A DNA stretch of 62,326 nt from Acetobacteraceae bacterium (GTDB taxonomy: Bacteria > Pseudomonadota > Alphaproteobacteria > Acetobacterales > Acetobacteraceae). This document shows, piece after piece, positions 41,599-51,620 of the stretch. Where the stretch lies: NCBI GenBank assembly GCA_003151425.1, contig PLXO01000250.1, positions 13,377 through 75,702 on the forward strand, written 5' to 3'. Within the stretch, counting starts at the first letter, position 1. Each line of letters begins with the position of its first letter. The notes beneath the pieces were generated by a model. That model searched no databases and was not told the origin of the DNA. It saw only the letters and a program-made list of their open reading frames with translations. The position numbers and the translations under genes were made by a program.

Positions 41599-42765
41599 AT
41601 GGACTTTCACATCAACCCGCAACAGCGCGAGATGGTCGCGTCGGTGCGCGCCTTGGCCCAAACCGAATTCAAACAGACCGCCGGCAAGTGGATGGACGGC
41701 ACTTTCCCGTGGCAGAACATGAAGAAACTCGCCGAGCTCGGCGTGCTGGGCATGTCGGTGCCGGAAGAATATGGCGGCCTGGGCTTGCCCATCCTGGACA
41801 CTGCGCTGATCCTGGAAGAGATCGCCAAGGTCGATTACGTTACGGCCATGGCTGTGCTGGGCGAGGCCGGCGTGCAAACCCGCGTGATCGCCCGCTACGC
41901 ACCCGATGCGATCAAGGACCGCATCCTGCCGAAAGTCGTTTCGGGAGACTGCATGCTGGCCGTGTGCATGACGGAGCCGCACGCCGGCACCGACGTCGCC
42001 AACTACCGCACCAATGCGCGCATCGTTGGCGACCGGGTGATCCTGAAGGGCACCAAGACGCTGATCAGCCGTGCGCCGGAGGCGGGTATGTTCGTCGTGT
42101 TCACCCGCGTCGACGGCAAGCCGGGCCGCGAGGGCATCGGATGCGTCTTGCTGGAGCCAGGCACCAAGGGTTTTGAGGTCACCGGCACGTACCACACCAT
42201 GGGGGGCGAAAACCTGCACGAGATCCAATTCAACGACTGCGAACTGCCGCTGGAGAACCTTGTCATCAAGGAGGACGGGTTCCGCCGGCTGTTGAGCGCG
42301 TTCAATACGCAGCGCTGTTTGAACCCCTCGATCTCGCTGGGTCTGGCGGAGGGCGCATTCGATGAAGCGGTAAATTATGTCCGCGACCGCACCGTGTTCG
42401 GCAAGCCGATCGCGGACCATCAAGGCGTCCGCTGGAAGCTTGCCGACATGTTCAAGGACATCGAGGCCGGACGCGGTCTGCTGTATCGCGCCTGCCTGAC
42501 GGCGAACCCGTTCCCCGATCCGTTCCTGGCAGCGACGGCGAAGATCTTCAACAACGAGATGTCGCTGCGGGTCACGTCGGAGGCGGTGCAGTTGCATGGC
42601 GGCTTCGGATTCACCGATGAATATCCGGTGTCGCGGCTGTATCGCGGCGCCCGCTACGGATCGATCGGCGGCGGCACATCGGAGACGTTGCGCGACCTGA
42701 TCGGCAAGAAGATCGTCGGGGATTTGGATGTCGGCGAGGGCATCCTGAGTCTCGATACCTACTGA
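41599..42765 (+). CDS. Acyl-CoA dehydrogenase
   Basis: A 388-aa flavin-dependent acyl-CoA dehydrogenase that introduces a double bond next to a CoA thioester and passes electrons to ETF. Domain markers: MTEPHAGTDVANYRT (FAD/substrate loop), RTVFGKPIADHQGVRWKLADM and LHGGFGFTDEYPVSRLYRGARYGSIGGGTSET. The usual YEGTSE catalytic Glu of the short-chain group is replaced by Gly (IGGGTSE), so the base must lie elsewhere, as in other ACAD subgroups. GGAGGAAAC precedes the ATG at 41599. It heads an operon with two CoA-ligase subunit genes. Confidence 0.93.
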   Translation: MDFHINPQQREMVASVRALAQTEFKQTAGKWMDGTFPWQNMKKLAELGVLGMSVPEEYGGLGLPILDTALILEEIAKVDYVTAMAVLGEAGVQTRVIARYAPDAIKDRILPKVVSGDCMLAVCMTEPHAGTDVANYRTNARIVGDRVILKGTKTLISRAPEAGMFVVFTRVDGKPGREGIGCVLLEPGTKGFEVTGTYHTMGGENLHEIQFNDCELPLENLVIKEDGFRRLLSAFNTQRCLNPSISLGLAEGAFDEAVNYVRDRTVFGKPIADHQGVRWKLADMFKDIEAGRGLLYRACLTANPFPDPFLAATAKIFNNEMSLRVTSEAVQLHGGFGFTDEYPVSRLYRGARYGSIGGGTSETLRDLIGKKIVGDLDVGEGILSLDTY

Positions 42766-42777
42766 CGGAGTGAGCGC

Positions 42778-43908
42778 ATGTTGTTGATCGAGGCCGATGG
42801 CAAGGCGTTGCTCGCAGAGCACGGTATTGCGATCCCGGCTGGGCATCTGGTGTCCGCTGCGGACGTCATTGCGCCGCCGGCCGATGCCGGCCCGTGGATG
42901 GTCAAGGCGCAGGTGCCAATTGGCGGGCGCGGCAAAGCCGGTGGGGTCCGCCAGTGTGGGACGCCGGACGATGTAGCCGCCGCGGTGCGCGGCATGCTCG
43001 GCGGCCGGTTAAAGGGCCACGCGGTCGAAGCGTGCCTGATCGAACAGGTCGCCGGTGGAGCGGAATGCTACCTGGCGCTGATGGTCGATCCGCCGAGCTA
43101 TGGCGTGCGCGTGATCTATCTGGCCGGAGGCGGAATGGACGTGGAACAAGGCGCAGACACGGACCACGCTGGCCATGTCTGCGCGCCCGAGCTTGCCGCG
43201 ATCGCCGCCACGCTGGACGGGGTGCTGGCGGGTGAACCGGAAGCGTTTCGCGCGCAGATCGCAGAGACCGGCCGCAAGCTGGCGGACATGTTGTTGTCGC
43301 GGGAGCTGGCGCTGGCGGAGATCAATCCGCTGTTCGTCAGCGATGCCGGTTGCGTTGCCGGTGACGCAAAGGTGGTGGTCGATCTGAATGCTGTCGATCG
43401 ACAGCCGCGCATTGCCGAGCTTATCGCCGCGCGCCCGTCGATCTATCTCGACGCCAACCGCAAGCTGACCGAAGGGTTCGATTATGTCGAGATCGATCCG
43501 GAAGGCGAGATCGGCCTGGTGACCACCGGCGCCGGGTTGTCGATGATGCTGATCGACGAGATGAGCGCGCGCGGGATGAAGCCGCTGAACTTCTGCGACG
43601 TGCGCAGCGGGCAGTTGCGCGGCAGTCCGCACCGGTTGGTCCGCGTGCTGGAATGGATCACCTCGCGCCCGTCGCTGCGCGTGGTGCTGGTGAACATCTT
43701 TGCCGGCATCACCGATCTCGGCGAGTTCGCTGCTTTGCTCGCAGCCGCGGTGGATGCCACGCCGAACCTGCGTGTGCCGGTCGTCGCGCGGCTGGTCGGG
43801 CGAGGCGCGGACGAAGCGCGGCGTATTCTGGCGGAGAGGCGGCCGGATATTGCGATGGAGCAAGATTTGCAGGTGGCGCTCGATCGTATCGCTTCGGTGC
43901 TGGCATGA
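42778..43908 (+). CDS. ADP-forming acyl-CoA ligase, beta subunit (succinyl-CoA ligase beta-like)
   Basis: A 376-aa subunit with an N-terminal ATP-grasp domain (MVKAQVPIGGRGKAGGVR, EACLIEQVAGGAECYL, ALAEINPLFV) and a C-terminal CoA-ligase domain (GAGLSMMLIDEM, NIFAGITDLGEFA). It resembles SucC and MtkA but is diverged; the usual NFxDxGG loop reads NFCDVRSG. With the alpha subunit encoded next, it should form an acyl-CoA from a carboxylate, ATP and CoA, or run in reverse. The acid is unknown; position after an acyl-CoA dehydrogenase suggests a dicarboxylic or hydroxy acid. Stop overlaps the alpha-subunit start (ATGA). Confidence 0.88.
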   Translation: MLLIEADGKALLAEHGIAIPAGHLVSAADVIAPPADAGPWMVKAQVPIGGRGKAGGVRQCGTPDDVAAAVRGMLGGRLKGHAVEACLIEQVAGGAECYLALMVDPPSYGVRVIYLAGGGMDVEQGADTDHAGHVCAPELAAIAATLDGVLAGEPEAFRAQIAETGRKLADMLLSRELALAEINPLFVSDAGCVAGDAKVVVDLNAVDRQPRIAELIAARPSIYLDANRKLTEGFDYVEIDPEGEIGLVTTGAGLSMMLIDEMSARGMKPLNFCDVRSGQLRGSPHRLVRVLEWITSRPSLRVVLVNIFAGITDLGEFAALLAAAVDATPNLRVPVVARLVGRGADEARRILAERRPDIAMEQDLQVALDRIASVLA

Positions 43909-44861
43909 ACGGCACTAGGTCGGACGGGGCGGGTGCTGCAATGAGGGGCACAGCGTCGCTCGAGGCGGGTGCTGCCATGATCGGCACGCTCTCGCGCGAA
44001 ACGAAGGTGATCGTGCAGGGCATTACCGGGCGCATGGGCCGCACGCACGCGGCGCTGATGCGCGCGTATGGCACCAACATCGTCGGGGGCACCTCGACGC
44101 GCACGGACATGACGGAGGCAGCCGGCGTCAGGGTATTTCCCGATTGTGCCGCGGCAGTGGCGGCTACCGGCGCCATCGCGACCGTGGCGATGGCCCCGCC
44201 GGCGGAAACCCTGACCGCGGTGCGGGAGGCGCTTGATGCCGGCATCAAACTTATCGTCGCGGTCGCGGAAGGTATTCCACTGCACGACGCGATCACGATC
44301 GGCCGCGCGGTGCAGGCTGCCGGTGCCACCTGGATCGGCGGCTCGACGCCGGGCATGGCGATCCCGGGCGAGATCAAGCTGGGCTTCCTGCCTGATGTCT
44401 GTCTGCGCCCCGGCCCGCTGGCGATCATGTCGAAGAGCGGGACACTGTCCTACGAGGTCGGCTATCGGCTGGCGCACGAGGGACTTGGGCAGAGCCTTTG
44501 GATTGGCGTCGGAGGGGACCCGGTAAAAGGCGTGCGGTTTGCCGATTTGCTGCCGGTGTTCTTCGCCGATAAGCGCAGCGCCGGTATCGTGCTGGTGGGC
44601 GAGGTCGGCGGCACGGAGGAAGAGGATTGCGCCGATGCTTATGTAAGCCTTGGCGCGCGGAAGCCACTCTACGCGCTGATCGCAGGGCGCGCGGCGAAGG
44701 AGGGCGTATCCATGGGGCACGCCGGCGCGCTGGTGTTCGGCGAGGCGGGAACGATCGGATCGAAAACCGAACGCCTGCGCGGCGCCGGGGCGCTGGTGTT
44801 CGACACGGTGGATGGTCTGATCGCGGCCTGTGCGCGGGACTTCGCACATCTACGCACATGA
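43905..44861 (+). CDS. ADP-forming acyl-CoA ligase, alpha subunit (succinyl-CoA ligase alpha-like)
   Basis: A 318-aa subunit with a CoA-binding Rossmann domain (VIVQGITGRMGRTHAALM) and the phosphohistidine loop MGHAGALVFG, whose His carries the phosphate intermediate as in SucD. PGPLAIMSKSGTLSYE and GDPVKGVRF are typical. The first 25 residues are odd: a 12-residue unit (GTxSxxAGAAM-x) occurs twice, giving three in-frame ATGs at 43905, 43941 and 43977. SucD homology starts only after the third, so the true start could be 43977. Its 3' end carries a 23-bp tandem repeat. Confidence 0.9.
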   Translation: MNGTRSDGAGAAMRGTASLEAGAAMIGTLSRETKVIVQGITGRMGRTHAALMRAYGTNIVGGTSTRTDMTEAAGVRVFPDCAAAVAATGAIATVAMAPPAETLTAVREALDAGIKLIVAVAEGIPLHDAITIGRAVQAAGATWIGGSTPGMAIPGEIKLGFLPDVCLRPGPLAIMSKSGTLSYEVGYRLAHEGLGQSLWIGVGGDPVKGVRFADLLPVFFADKRSAGIVLVGEVGGTEEEDCADAYVSLGARKPLYALIAGRAAKEGVSMGHAGALVFGEAGTIGSKTERLRGAGALVFDTVDGLIAACARDFAHLRT

Positions 44862-44885
44862 ATCGCGCACATCTACGCACGTGAA
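44843..44885 (+). repeat. 23-bp tandem repeat at the end of the ligase alpha gene
   Basis: The unit cgcacatctacgcac(a/g)tgaa occurs twice, beginning at 44843 and 44866. The first copy holds the stop codon of the ligase gene (TGA at 44859-44861) and the second lies just before the ribosome site of the CoA-transferase gene at 44908. Confidence 0.8.
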
Positions 44886-44907
44886 ACGGCTGTCGGGAGG
44901 AACAACG

Positions 44908-46347
44908 ATGCCAGATGATATCGGCCCGAATGCTATCGGTGAAGCGGAGCGAACCGACGCCACGGCGCACGCCGCACTGCGCGAACTCATCGCGTTGGTC
45001 GATCTGCCGGCCAGCATGGCCGCGCACGCGCGCATCGTCGGCGGCGAACCGGTGATCCCGACGCGCTATCGGGTTGGCACCGCCGGCGCCGCCGCGTTGG
45101 CCGCCACCGGGTTGGCGGCGGCCGAGCTGTGGCGTCTGCGTACCGGACGGCAACAGACGGTCGAGGTGCCGATGCGCCCGGCGACGATCTCGTTGCGATC
45201 CGGCCGCTACATGCGGATCAACGACAAGCCACCCGGCCGCGAATGGGATCCGTTGAGCGGGTTCTATCCGACGCGCGACGGGCGCTGGGTGATGCTGCAC
45301 ACCAATTTTGCGAACCTGCGCGACGCCGCCGCCCGCGTCGTAGGCACACCGGTGGATCGCGATGCGGTCACCAAGGCGGTCGCCGGTTGGGACGCCGAGG
45401 CGCTGGAGACCGCGCTGCACGAAAATGGTGCCTGCGGCGCGTTCGCGCGCACGCACGCGGAATGGGCGGCGCATCCGCACGCCATTGCGATACGCGATCT
45501 GCCCGTGGTCGAAATCATCCGCATCGGCGACGCCCCGCCGCAACCGCTGCCCGAAGGCCCACGCCCGCTTTCCGGCGTACGTGCGCTGGATCTCACCCGT
45601 GTCATTGCCGGACCGACCTGCGCGCGCACCCTGGCAGAACACGGCGCCGATGTATTGAAGATCAGCCGCGCCGATCTGCCGCATTCCGGGGAGCTTGATC
45701 TGGAGACGGGGATCGGCAAGCTGTCGGCGCATCTCGACCTGCGCGATCCGGCGCAGGCGGAGACGTTGCGCGGACTGATCCGCACGGCGGACGTATTTTC
45801 GCAATCGTATCGCCCGGGGGCGCTGGCGGCGCGGGGGTTTTCGCCGGAGGCGGTCGCGGCGCTGCGTCCCGGCATCGTCTGTGTGACGCTGAGCGCCTGG
45901 AGTCATGCCGGGCCGTGGCGCAATCGGCGCGGCTACGATACGATTGTGCAGACGTCGACGGGCATGGCACATGCGTCGGGCGTCGAGGGCAAGCCGCAGC
46001 ATTTGCCGGTTTCCGCGATCGATTATGTGTCGGGCAATTTGATGGCGTTTGGCGCGATGGTGGCGCTGACGCGGCGGGCGACGATCGGCGGAAGCTGGCT
46101 GGTGCGCGTTTCGCTGGCGACGACCGGGCGCTGGATCGTCGATCGGGGCGTGTTTGCGGCGGTGCAGGTTGACGGCCTGGCGGCGGATCTGCCGGATGAC
46201 GAGATCGCGCCGCTGTGCACCGAGGTCGATGCGCCGGACGGGCGTATTCGCTACCTGTCGCCGATCGTGCGGATGAGCGAGACGCCACCGCACTGGGATC
46301 GCCCGCCGGTTCCGCTTGGGTATCACCAGGCGGTGTGGCCGGGGTAG
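44908..46347 (+). CDS. CaiB/BaiF-family CoA transferase
   Basis: A 479-aa family III CoA transferase-like protein. The canonical entry motif appears only around residue 210 (PLSGVRALDLTRVIAGPTCARTLAEHGADVLKI), preceded by 200 residues that themselves look like the latter part of a CaiB chain (GREWDPLSGFYPTRDGRWVMLHT). The domain order is therefore shifted compared with CaiB, where the DLTRVxAGP segment is N-terminal. The nucleophilic Asp expected after GR is not obvious. It follows the CoA-ligase operon by 46 bp, with GGGAGGA upstream. Role: transfer of CoA between carboxylates, unless inactive. Confidence 0.85.
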   Translation: MPDDIGPNAIGEAERTDATAHAALRELIALVDLPASMAAHARIVGGEPVIPTRYRVGTAGAAALAATGLAAAELWRLRTGRQQTVEVPMRPATISLRSGRYMRINDKPPGREWDPLSGFYPTRDGRWVMLHTNFANLRDAAARVVGTPVDRDAVTKAVAGWDAEALETALHENGACGAFARTHAEWAAHPHAIAIRDLPVVEIIRIGDAPPQPLPEGPRPLSGVRALDLTRVIAGPTCARTLAEHGADVLKISRADLPHSGELDLETGIGKLSAHLDLRDPAQAETLRGLIRTADVFSQSYRPGALAARGFSPEAVAALRPGIVCVTLSAWSHAGPWRNRRGYDTIVQTSTGMAHASGVEGKPQHLPVSAIDYVSGNLMAFGAMVALTRRATIGGSWLVRVSLATTGRWIVDRGVFAAVQVDGLAADLPDDEIAPLCTEVDAPDGRIRYLSPIVRMSETPPHWDRPPVPLGYHQAVWPG

Positions 46348-46368
46348 CGCCACGCGGTGGAAACGCGT

Positions 46369-46397
46369 GCACCTCTCCCGCGAGCGGGAGAGGTGTA
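46369..46397. terminator. Palindrome between convergent genes
   Basis: ACCTCTCCCG and CGGGAGAGGT form a perfect hairpin with a short CGAG-centred loop between the CoA-transferase and aldolase genes. It belongs to the dispersed repeat family and could stop transcription from both sides. There is no T-tract. Confidence 0.55.
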
Positions 46398-46410
46398 CTG
46401 CGGTCGCGCG

Positions 46411-47211
46411 CTACAGGCCGATCTCCCGCACGAACTTTGCCTTGCGTGCAGTCTCCGTCAGCAGGAACGCCAGGTCCGTGCCGGTGGAGACATAGCGTGC
46501 ACCGAGACGCACATACTCCGTCATCAAATCGGGACGCGACGCCAGGCCGCCGATGCCGACATGCTTGCCGTGCTTGCGACAGGCGGCGATGGTGCGCGTG
46601 AACGCATCGCGCACGTTCGGATGGTCGAACTGGCCGGTGATGCCCATTTCGTTGCATAGGTCGTTGGTACCGACCAACAGCAGGTCGATGCCGGGGACCG
46701 CGGCGATCGCCTCCACATTCTCCAGCGCGGCGACGGCTTCCATCATCACCACCACCATGGTCGCGTCGTTCATTGCGGCATTGGCTTCGGGCTGCGGGAA
46801 GCTGCGATACTGGTAGTGCGGCAGCGCACCGCCGGCGCCACGCTCGCCGAACGGCGGGAACTTGGCGTAGCTGACGATGCGCACGGCGTCCTCCGCGGTG
46901 CGCACATGCGGCGCGATCACGCCCATCGCCCCGCCATCCAGCAGGCGACAGATATAGTCGGGCGTGTTGGCGGGCACGCGGACCAGCGGCGTGACACCGA
47001 GCGCTTGCGCCGCGATGCAGATCTGCGCAGTGCTTTCGATCGACAGCGTGTTGTGCTCGACATCGACATACAGCGTGTCGAACCCGGCGGTGGCGGCGAT
47101 CTGTGCGATCTCGATCGAACGGGTCAACCGCACGGTCATCGAGGCTGCGACCTCGCCTCGCGCCAGCTTCTCCTTGAGATGATTGCGCAGGATATCGCGC
47201 AGGTTTGACAT
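46411..47211 (-). CDS. HpcH/HpaI-type class II aldolase
   Basis: A 266-aa TIM-barrel aldolase. The family landmarks are GFDTLYVDVEHNTLS near 48 (metal-ligand Glu), RVPANTPDYICRLLDGGAMGVIAPHV (about 98-123), VMMEAVAALENVEAIAAVPGIDLLLVGTNDL and GARYVSTGTDLAFL. It cleaves or forms 2-keto-4-hydroxy acids using pyruvate and a divalent metal. GGAGGACC lies upstream of the ATG. It faces the CoA-transferase gene and diverges from the Mo-hydroxylase gene, with 130 bp between starts. It plausibly works on an intermediate of the neighbouring CoA-linked pathway. Confidence 0.92.
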   Translation of the reverse strand: MSNLRDILRNHLKEKLARGEVAASMTVRLTRSIEIAQIAATAGFDTLYVDVEHNTLSIESTAQICIAAQALGVTPLVRVPANTPDYICRLLDGGAMGVIAPHVRTAEDAVRIVSYAKFPPFGERGAGGALPHYQYRSFPQPEANAAMNDATMVVVMMEAVAALENVEAIAAVPGIDLLLVGTNDLCNEMGITGQFDHPNVRDAFTRTIAACRKHGKHVGIGGLASRPDLMTEYVRLGARYVSTGTDLAFLLTETARKAKFVREIGL

Positions 47212-47341
47212 GGCCGGGTCCTCCGAATGGATTGCGCGGCACTGTGGCTTGGCGGGACCTTCCCCTCAAGCCACAATCGGGTCAGCTTCGGTCAGGCCAG
47301 CTTCGACCGGGATTGGGGTTGCTGCGCGAAGGAGGGATCAT

Positions 47342-49658
47342 ATGGGGACATTGCAGGGCAAGCCGTTGCGACGTCGGGAGGATTCGCGGCTGCTGACGGG
47401 TATGGGCAACTACGCCGCCGACGGCAAGCATCCCGGCATGTTGCTGGCCGTGCTGGTGCGCTCGCCGCACGCGCACGCGGATGTCGCGCGCATCGATGTT
47501 GCTGCGGCGCGCGCGGTTCCCGGCGTGGTCGGCGTGTTCACCCAGGCGGACCTTACCGATGTTGGGCCAATCCCCGGCGGCATCGGCTTTCCGCGCCCGG
47601 ACGGCGGGCCCGCGCCAAAGACCGACCGCACTTTGCTGGCCAGCGACCGCGTGCGCTTCGTCGGCGAGCCGGTCGCGCTGGTGGTCGCTGAAACGCGCGG
47701 CGCGGCGCTGGAAGCGGCGGAATCGGTCGTCGTTGATTACCAGGAACGTCCGGTCGTCACCGATCCGATCGCGGCGATGCAGCCGGGCGCGGCCGCGGTG
47801 TGGGATGACGTGCCCGACAATATCGGCTTTCTGTGGAAGCGCGGCAACGCGGCGCGGACAGACCAGGCGCTGCGCGATGCGGTGCACGTGACAAAGCTGC
47901 AGTTTTTCGTCTCGCGCGTCACCGCCAACTCGATGGAGCCGCGTGGCGCCTGGGCCGAGGTCGGCGCCGACGGACGACTGGTGCTGCACGCCTCCATCCA
48001 GTCTCCGTATCCGCTGCGTAACGGGCTGGCGCAGAACAATTTCAAGCTGGAGCCTACGGATATTCGCGTGCTGCCCGGCGATGTCGGTGGCTCGTTCGGC
48101 ATGAAGTCGGGCGTGCAGCAGGAATACGCGCTGGTCTGTTGGGCGGCGCGCAAACTCGGCCGGCCGGTGCGATGGATCTCCGATCGCACCGAAGGTTTGC
48201 TGACCGACGAACAGGCGCGCGAGATGCGCATCACCGCGGAGTTGGGCTTGGATGCGGATGCAAAGATCACCGCGCTGCGGCTGCGATGGGACGTGAATTT
48301 GGGGGCTTATGTGTCGGGCCGATCCGGCTGGCCGGTCGGCAATATCGGCGGCACCGCCGGCGTCTATGACATCCCGACGATCTACGCCGAATCCTGCGGC
48401 ATCATGACGCACACGGTGCCCACCGCGGCGTATCGCGGTGCCGGGCGCCCCGAAGCCACCTACACGATCGAGCGGCTGATCGACGTCGCGGCGCGCGAGC
48501 TGGACATCGATCCGTACGAACTGCGCCGGCGCAACCTGATCCCGCCGGAGGCGATGCCATACAAGACCGCGCTGACGTTCACCTACGATTGCGGCGAGTT
48601 CGAAGGCAACATGCAGACTGCGGCGACATTGTCGGATTTGGATACGTTCCCGGCGCGGCGCGAAGATGCCAAGGCGCGCGGCAAGCTGCGCGGCATCGGC
48701 CTGTGCAATTGCATCGAGGTCGCCGGCGGACCGTTCCTGCGCCCGGCCAAGGATCTGTCCACGCTGCGGCTGGCCGAGGATGGCACGCTGATCCTGCGGA
48801 CCGGGTCGGTGTCGGTGGGTCAGGGGCTGGAGACGGCGTTCAGCCAACTCGTCGCCGATCGTTTCGGTGTGCCGATGGAGCAGGTGCGCTACGAGCAGGG
48901 TGACACCGACGACCTGCCGTACGGAAAAGGCAACGGCGGATCGGGCGCGCTATGCATCGGCGGATCGGCGGTCTCGATCGCGGTGGACAAGGTGATCGAA
49001 AAAGCCAGGCGCATTGCGGCGGAACTGCTGGAAGCCGCCGTGGTGGACGTGACGTTCGACGCCGGCCGCTTTACCATTGCCGGCACGGATCGATCGGTCG
49101 ATCTCGCCACTGTCGCGCGCGCCGTGCACGACCCGGCGCACATCCCGCCCGGCGAGGAGGGCGGCCTAGTCGAAAGCGGCGAGTTCGTGCCCACCGCTGT
49201 CACCTTTCCGAACGGCACGCATATCTGCGAGGTCGAGATCGATCCGGACACCGGCGTGACCGAGGTCGTGCGCTACAGCGCGGTGGAGGAGCTGGGCCGC
49301 GTGCTCAATCCGCTACTGGTTGCCGGGCAGACGCATGGCGGCGTGGCGCAGGGTATCGGCCAGGCGATGGGCGAGCAGATCGTGTACGACCGCGAGACCG
49401 GGCAGATGCTGACTGCGTCGTTCATGGACTACCAGATGCCGCGTGCGGACGATCTGCCGGCGTTCCAACTGGTGACGCGCGAGGTGCCGACGAAGGTCAA
49501 TCCGCTCGGCGCCAAGGGCGTCGGCGAGGCCGGAACGGTGGGCGCGCTGGCCGCGGTGATGAACGCGGTGAACGACGCGCTGGCGCCGCTGGGGATCCGG
49601 CATTTCGATATGCCGGCGACACCGAATCGGGTATGGGCGGCGATCGCGGCGGCGCGCG

Positions 49659-49669
<11 letters not shown>
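47342..49669 (+). CDS. Xanthine dehydrogenase/CoxL-family molybdenum hydroxylase large subunit
   Basis: A 775-aa molybdopterin-cytosine-dinucleotide-binding subunit. The N-terminal GKPLRRREDSRLLTGMGNYAAD, then VALVVAETRGAALEAAESV, GSFGMKSGVQQEYALVCWAARKLGRPVRW and AYRGAGRPEATYTIERL are typical. The catalytic Glu is in GVGEAGTVGALAAV. The AYxCSFR loop of true CO dehydrogenase is absent (AYRGAGRPE instead), so CO is not the substrate. No genes for the FAD or 2Fe-2S subunits are next to it, so the subunit is orphaned or its partners lie elsewhere. ATG 47342 with AAGGAGGGA. Its 3' end overlaps the convergent ABC ATPase gene by 11 bp. Confidence 0.92.
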
Positions 49670-50765
<1,096 letters not shown>

Positions 50766-51620
50766 CTACTTCACCGCTCCGGCGGTCAGGCCGCGCACGA
50801 AATACCGGCCGCCGAACAGATACACCAGCAAGGTGGGTGCGGCGGCCAACAGCACCGCGGCGCTCTGCTCGCCGTATTGCGGCGCGTCGCTGAGCCGCGC
50901 GCTGAGCGCGATCAGGGCCGCGGTGATCGGCTGGTGCTCACCGGAGGAGAACGTTACGCCGTAGAGATACTCGTTCCAGATGCCGGTGAACTGCCAGATC
51001 ACGGTGACGATGAGGATCGGCGGCGACAGCGGCAGCACAATGCGCCAGAAGATGCGGAAGTACCCGGCGCCGTCGATGCGCGCGGCCTTCAGCAGGTCCT
51101 GCGGAATCGAGACATAGTAATTGCGACAGAACAGCGTGGTGAAGCTCAGGCCCTGGATGATATGGACCAATACCAGCCCGCCGATCGTGTTGAACAACCC
51201 GAGATCGCTCAGCACGATCACCCATGGCACCAGCCGCATCTGTTCCGGCAGGAACACGCCCAGCGTCATGATGCCGAACACCAGGTGATCGCCGCGGAAC
51301 CGCCACAGCGACAACGAATATCCGTTGAGCGCGCCGAGCAAGGTGGAGATGATTGTGGCAGGCACGACCATCTGCATCGAGTTCCAGAAGTATGGCTGGA
51401 TGCCGGTGCAGTGCTCGGCGATGCAGTAGCTGCTCCAGGTCTGGCTGAAATTGCTCCAGATCAGGTCGTGCGGCAGGCCGATGACACCGGCATGTGTGAT
51501 GTCCTCGGTGCTGCGCAACGAGTTCAGCACGACCACCGCCAACGGCACCAGGAAGAAGGCGGCGAACGTGGTCAGCGTCAGGTGGATCGCCAGACTGGAC
51601 AGCTTGCCGCGGCTAGGCAT
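50766..51620 (-). CDS. Carbohydrate ABC importer permease (MalG/UgpE-like)
   Basis: A 284-aa inner-membrane permease with six predicted helices and the EAA loop KAARIDGAGYFRIFWRIVLPLSPP, which docks to the ATPase. The first helix (AIHLTLTTFAAFFLVPLAVVVLNSL) follows a short cytosolic N-terminus. The start ATG at 51620 overlaps the upstream permease gene by 8 bp. Together with the MalF-like partner it makes the translocation pore. The periplasmic loop after helix 1 contains two Cys residues (SYCIAEHCTGI), unusual for the family. Confidence 0.93.
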   Translation of the reverse strand: MPSRGKLSSLAIHLTLTTFAAFFLVPLAVVVLNSLRSTEDITHAGVIGLPHDLIWSNFSQTWSSYCIAEHCTGIQPYFWNSMQMVVPATIISTLLGALNGYSLSLWRFRGDHLVFGIMTLGVFLPEQMRLVPWVIVLSDLGLFNTIGGLVLVHIIQGLSFTTLFCRNYYVSIPQDLLKAARIDGAGYFRIFWRIVLPLSPPILIVTVIWQFTGIWNEYLYGVTFSSGEHQPITAALIALSARLSDAPQYGEQSAAVLLAAAPTLLVYLFGGRYFVRGLTAGAVK

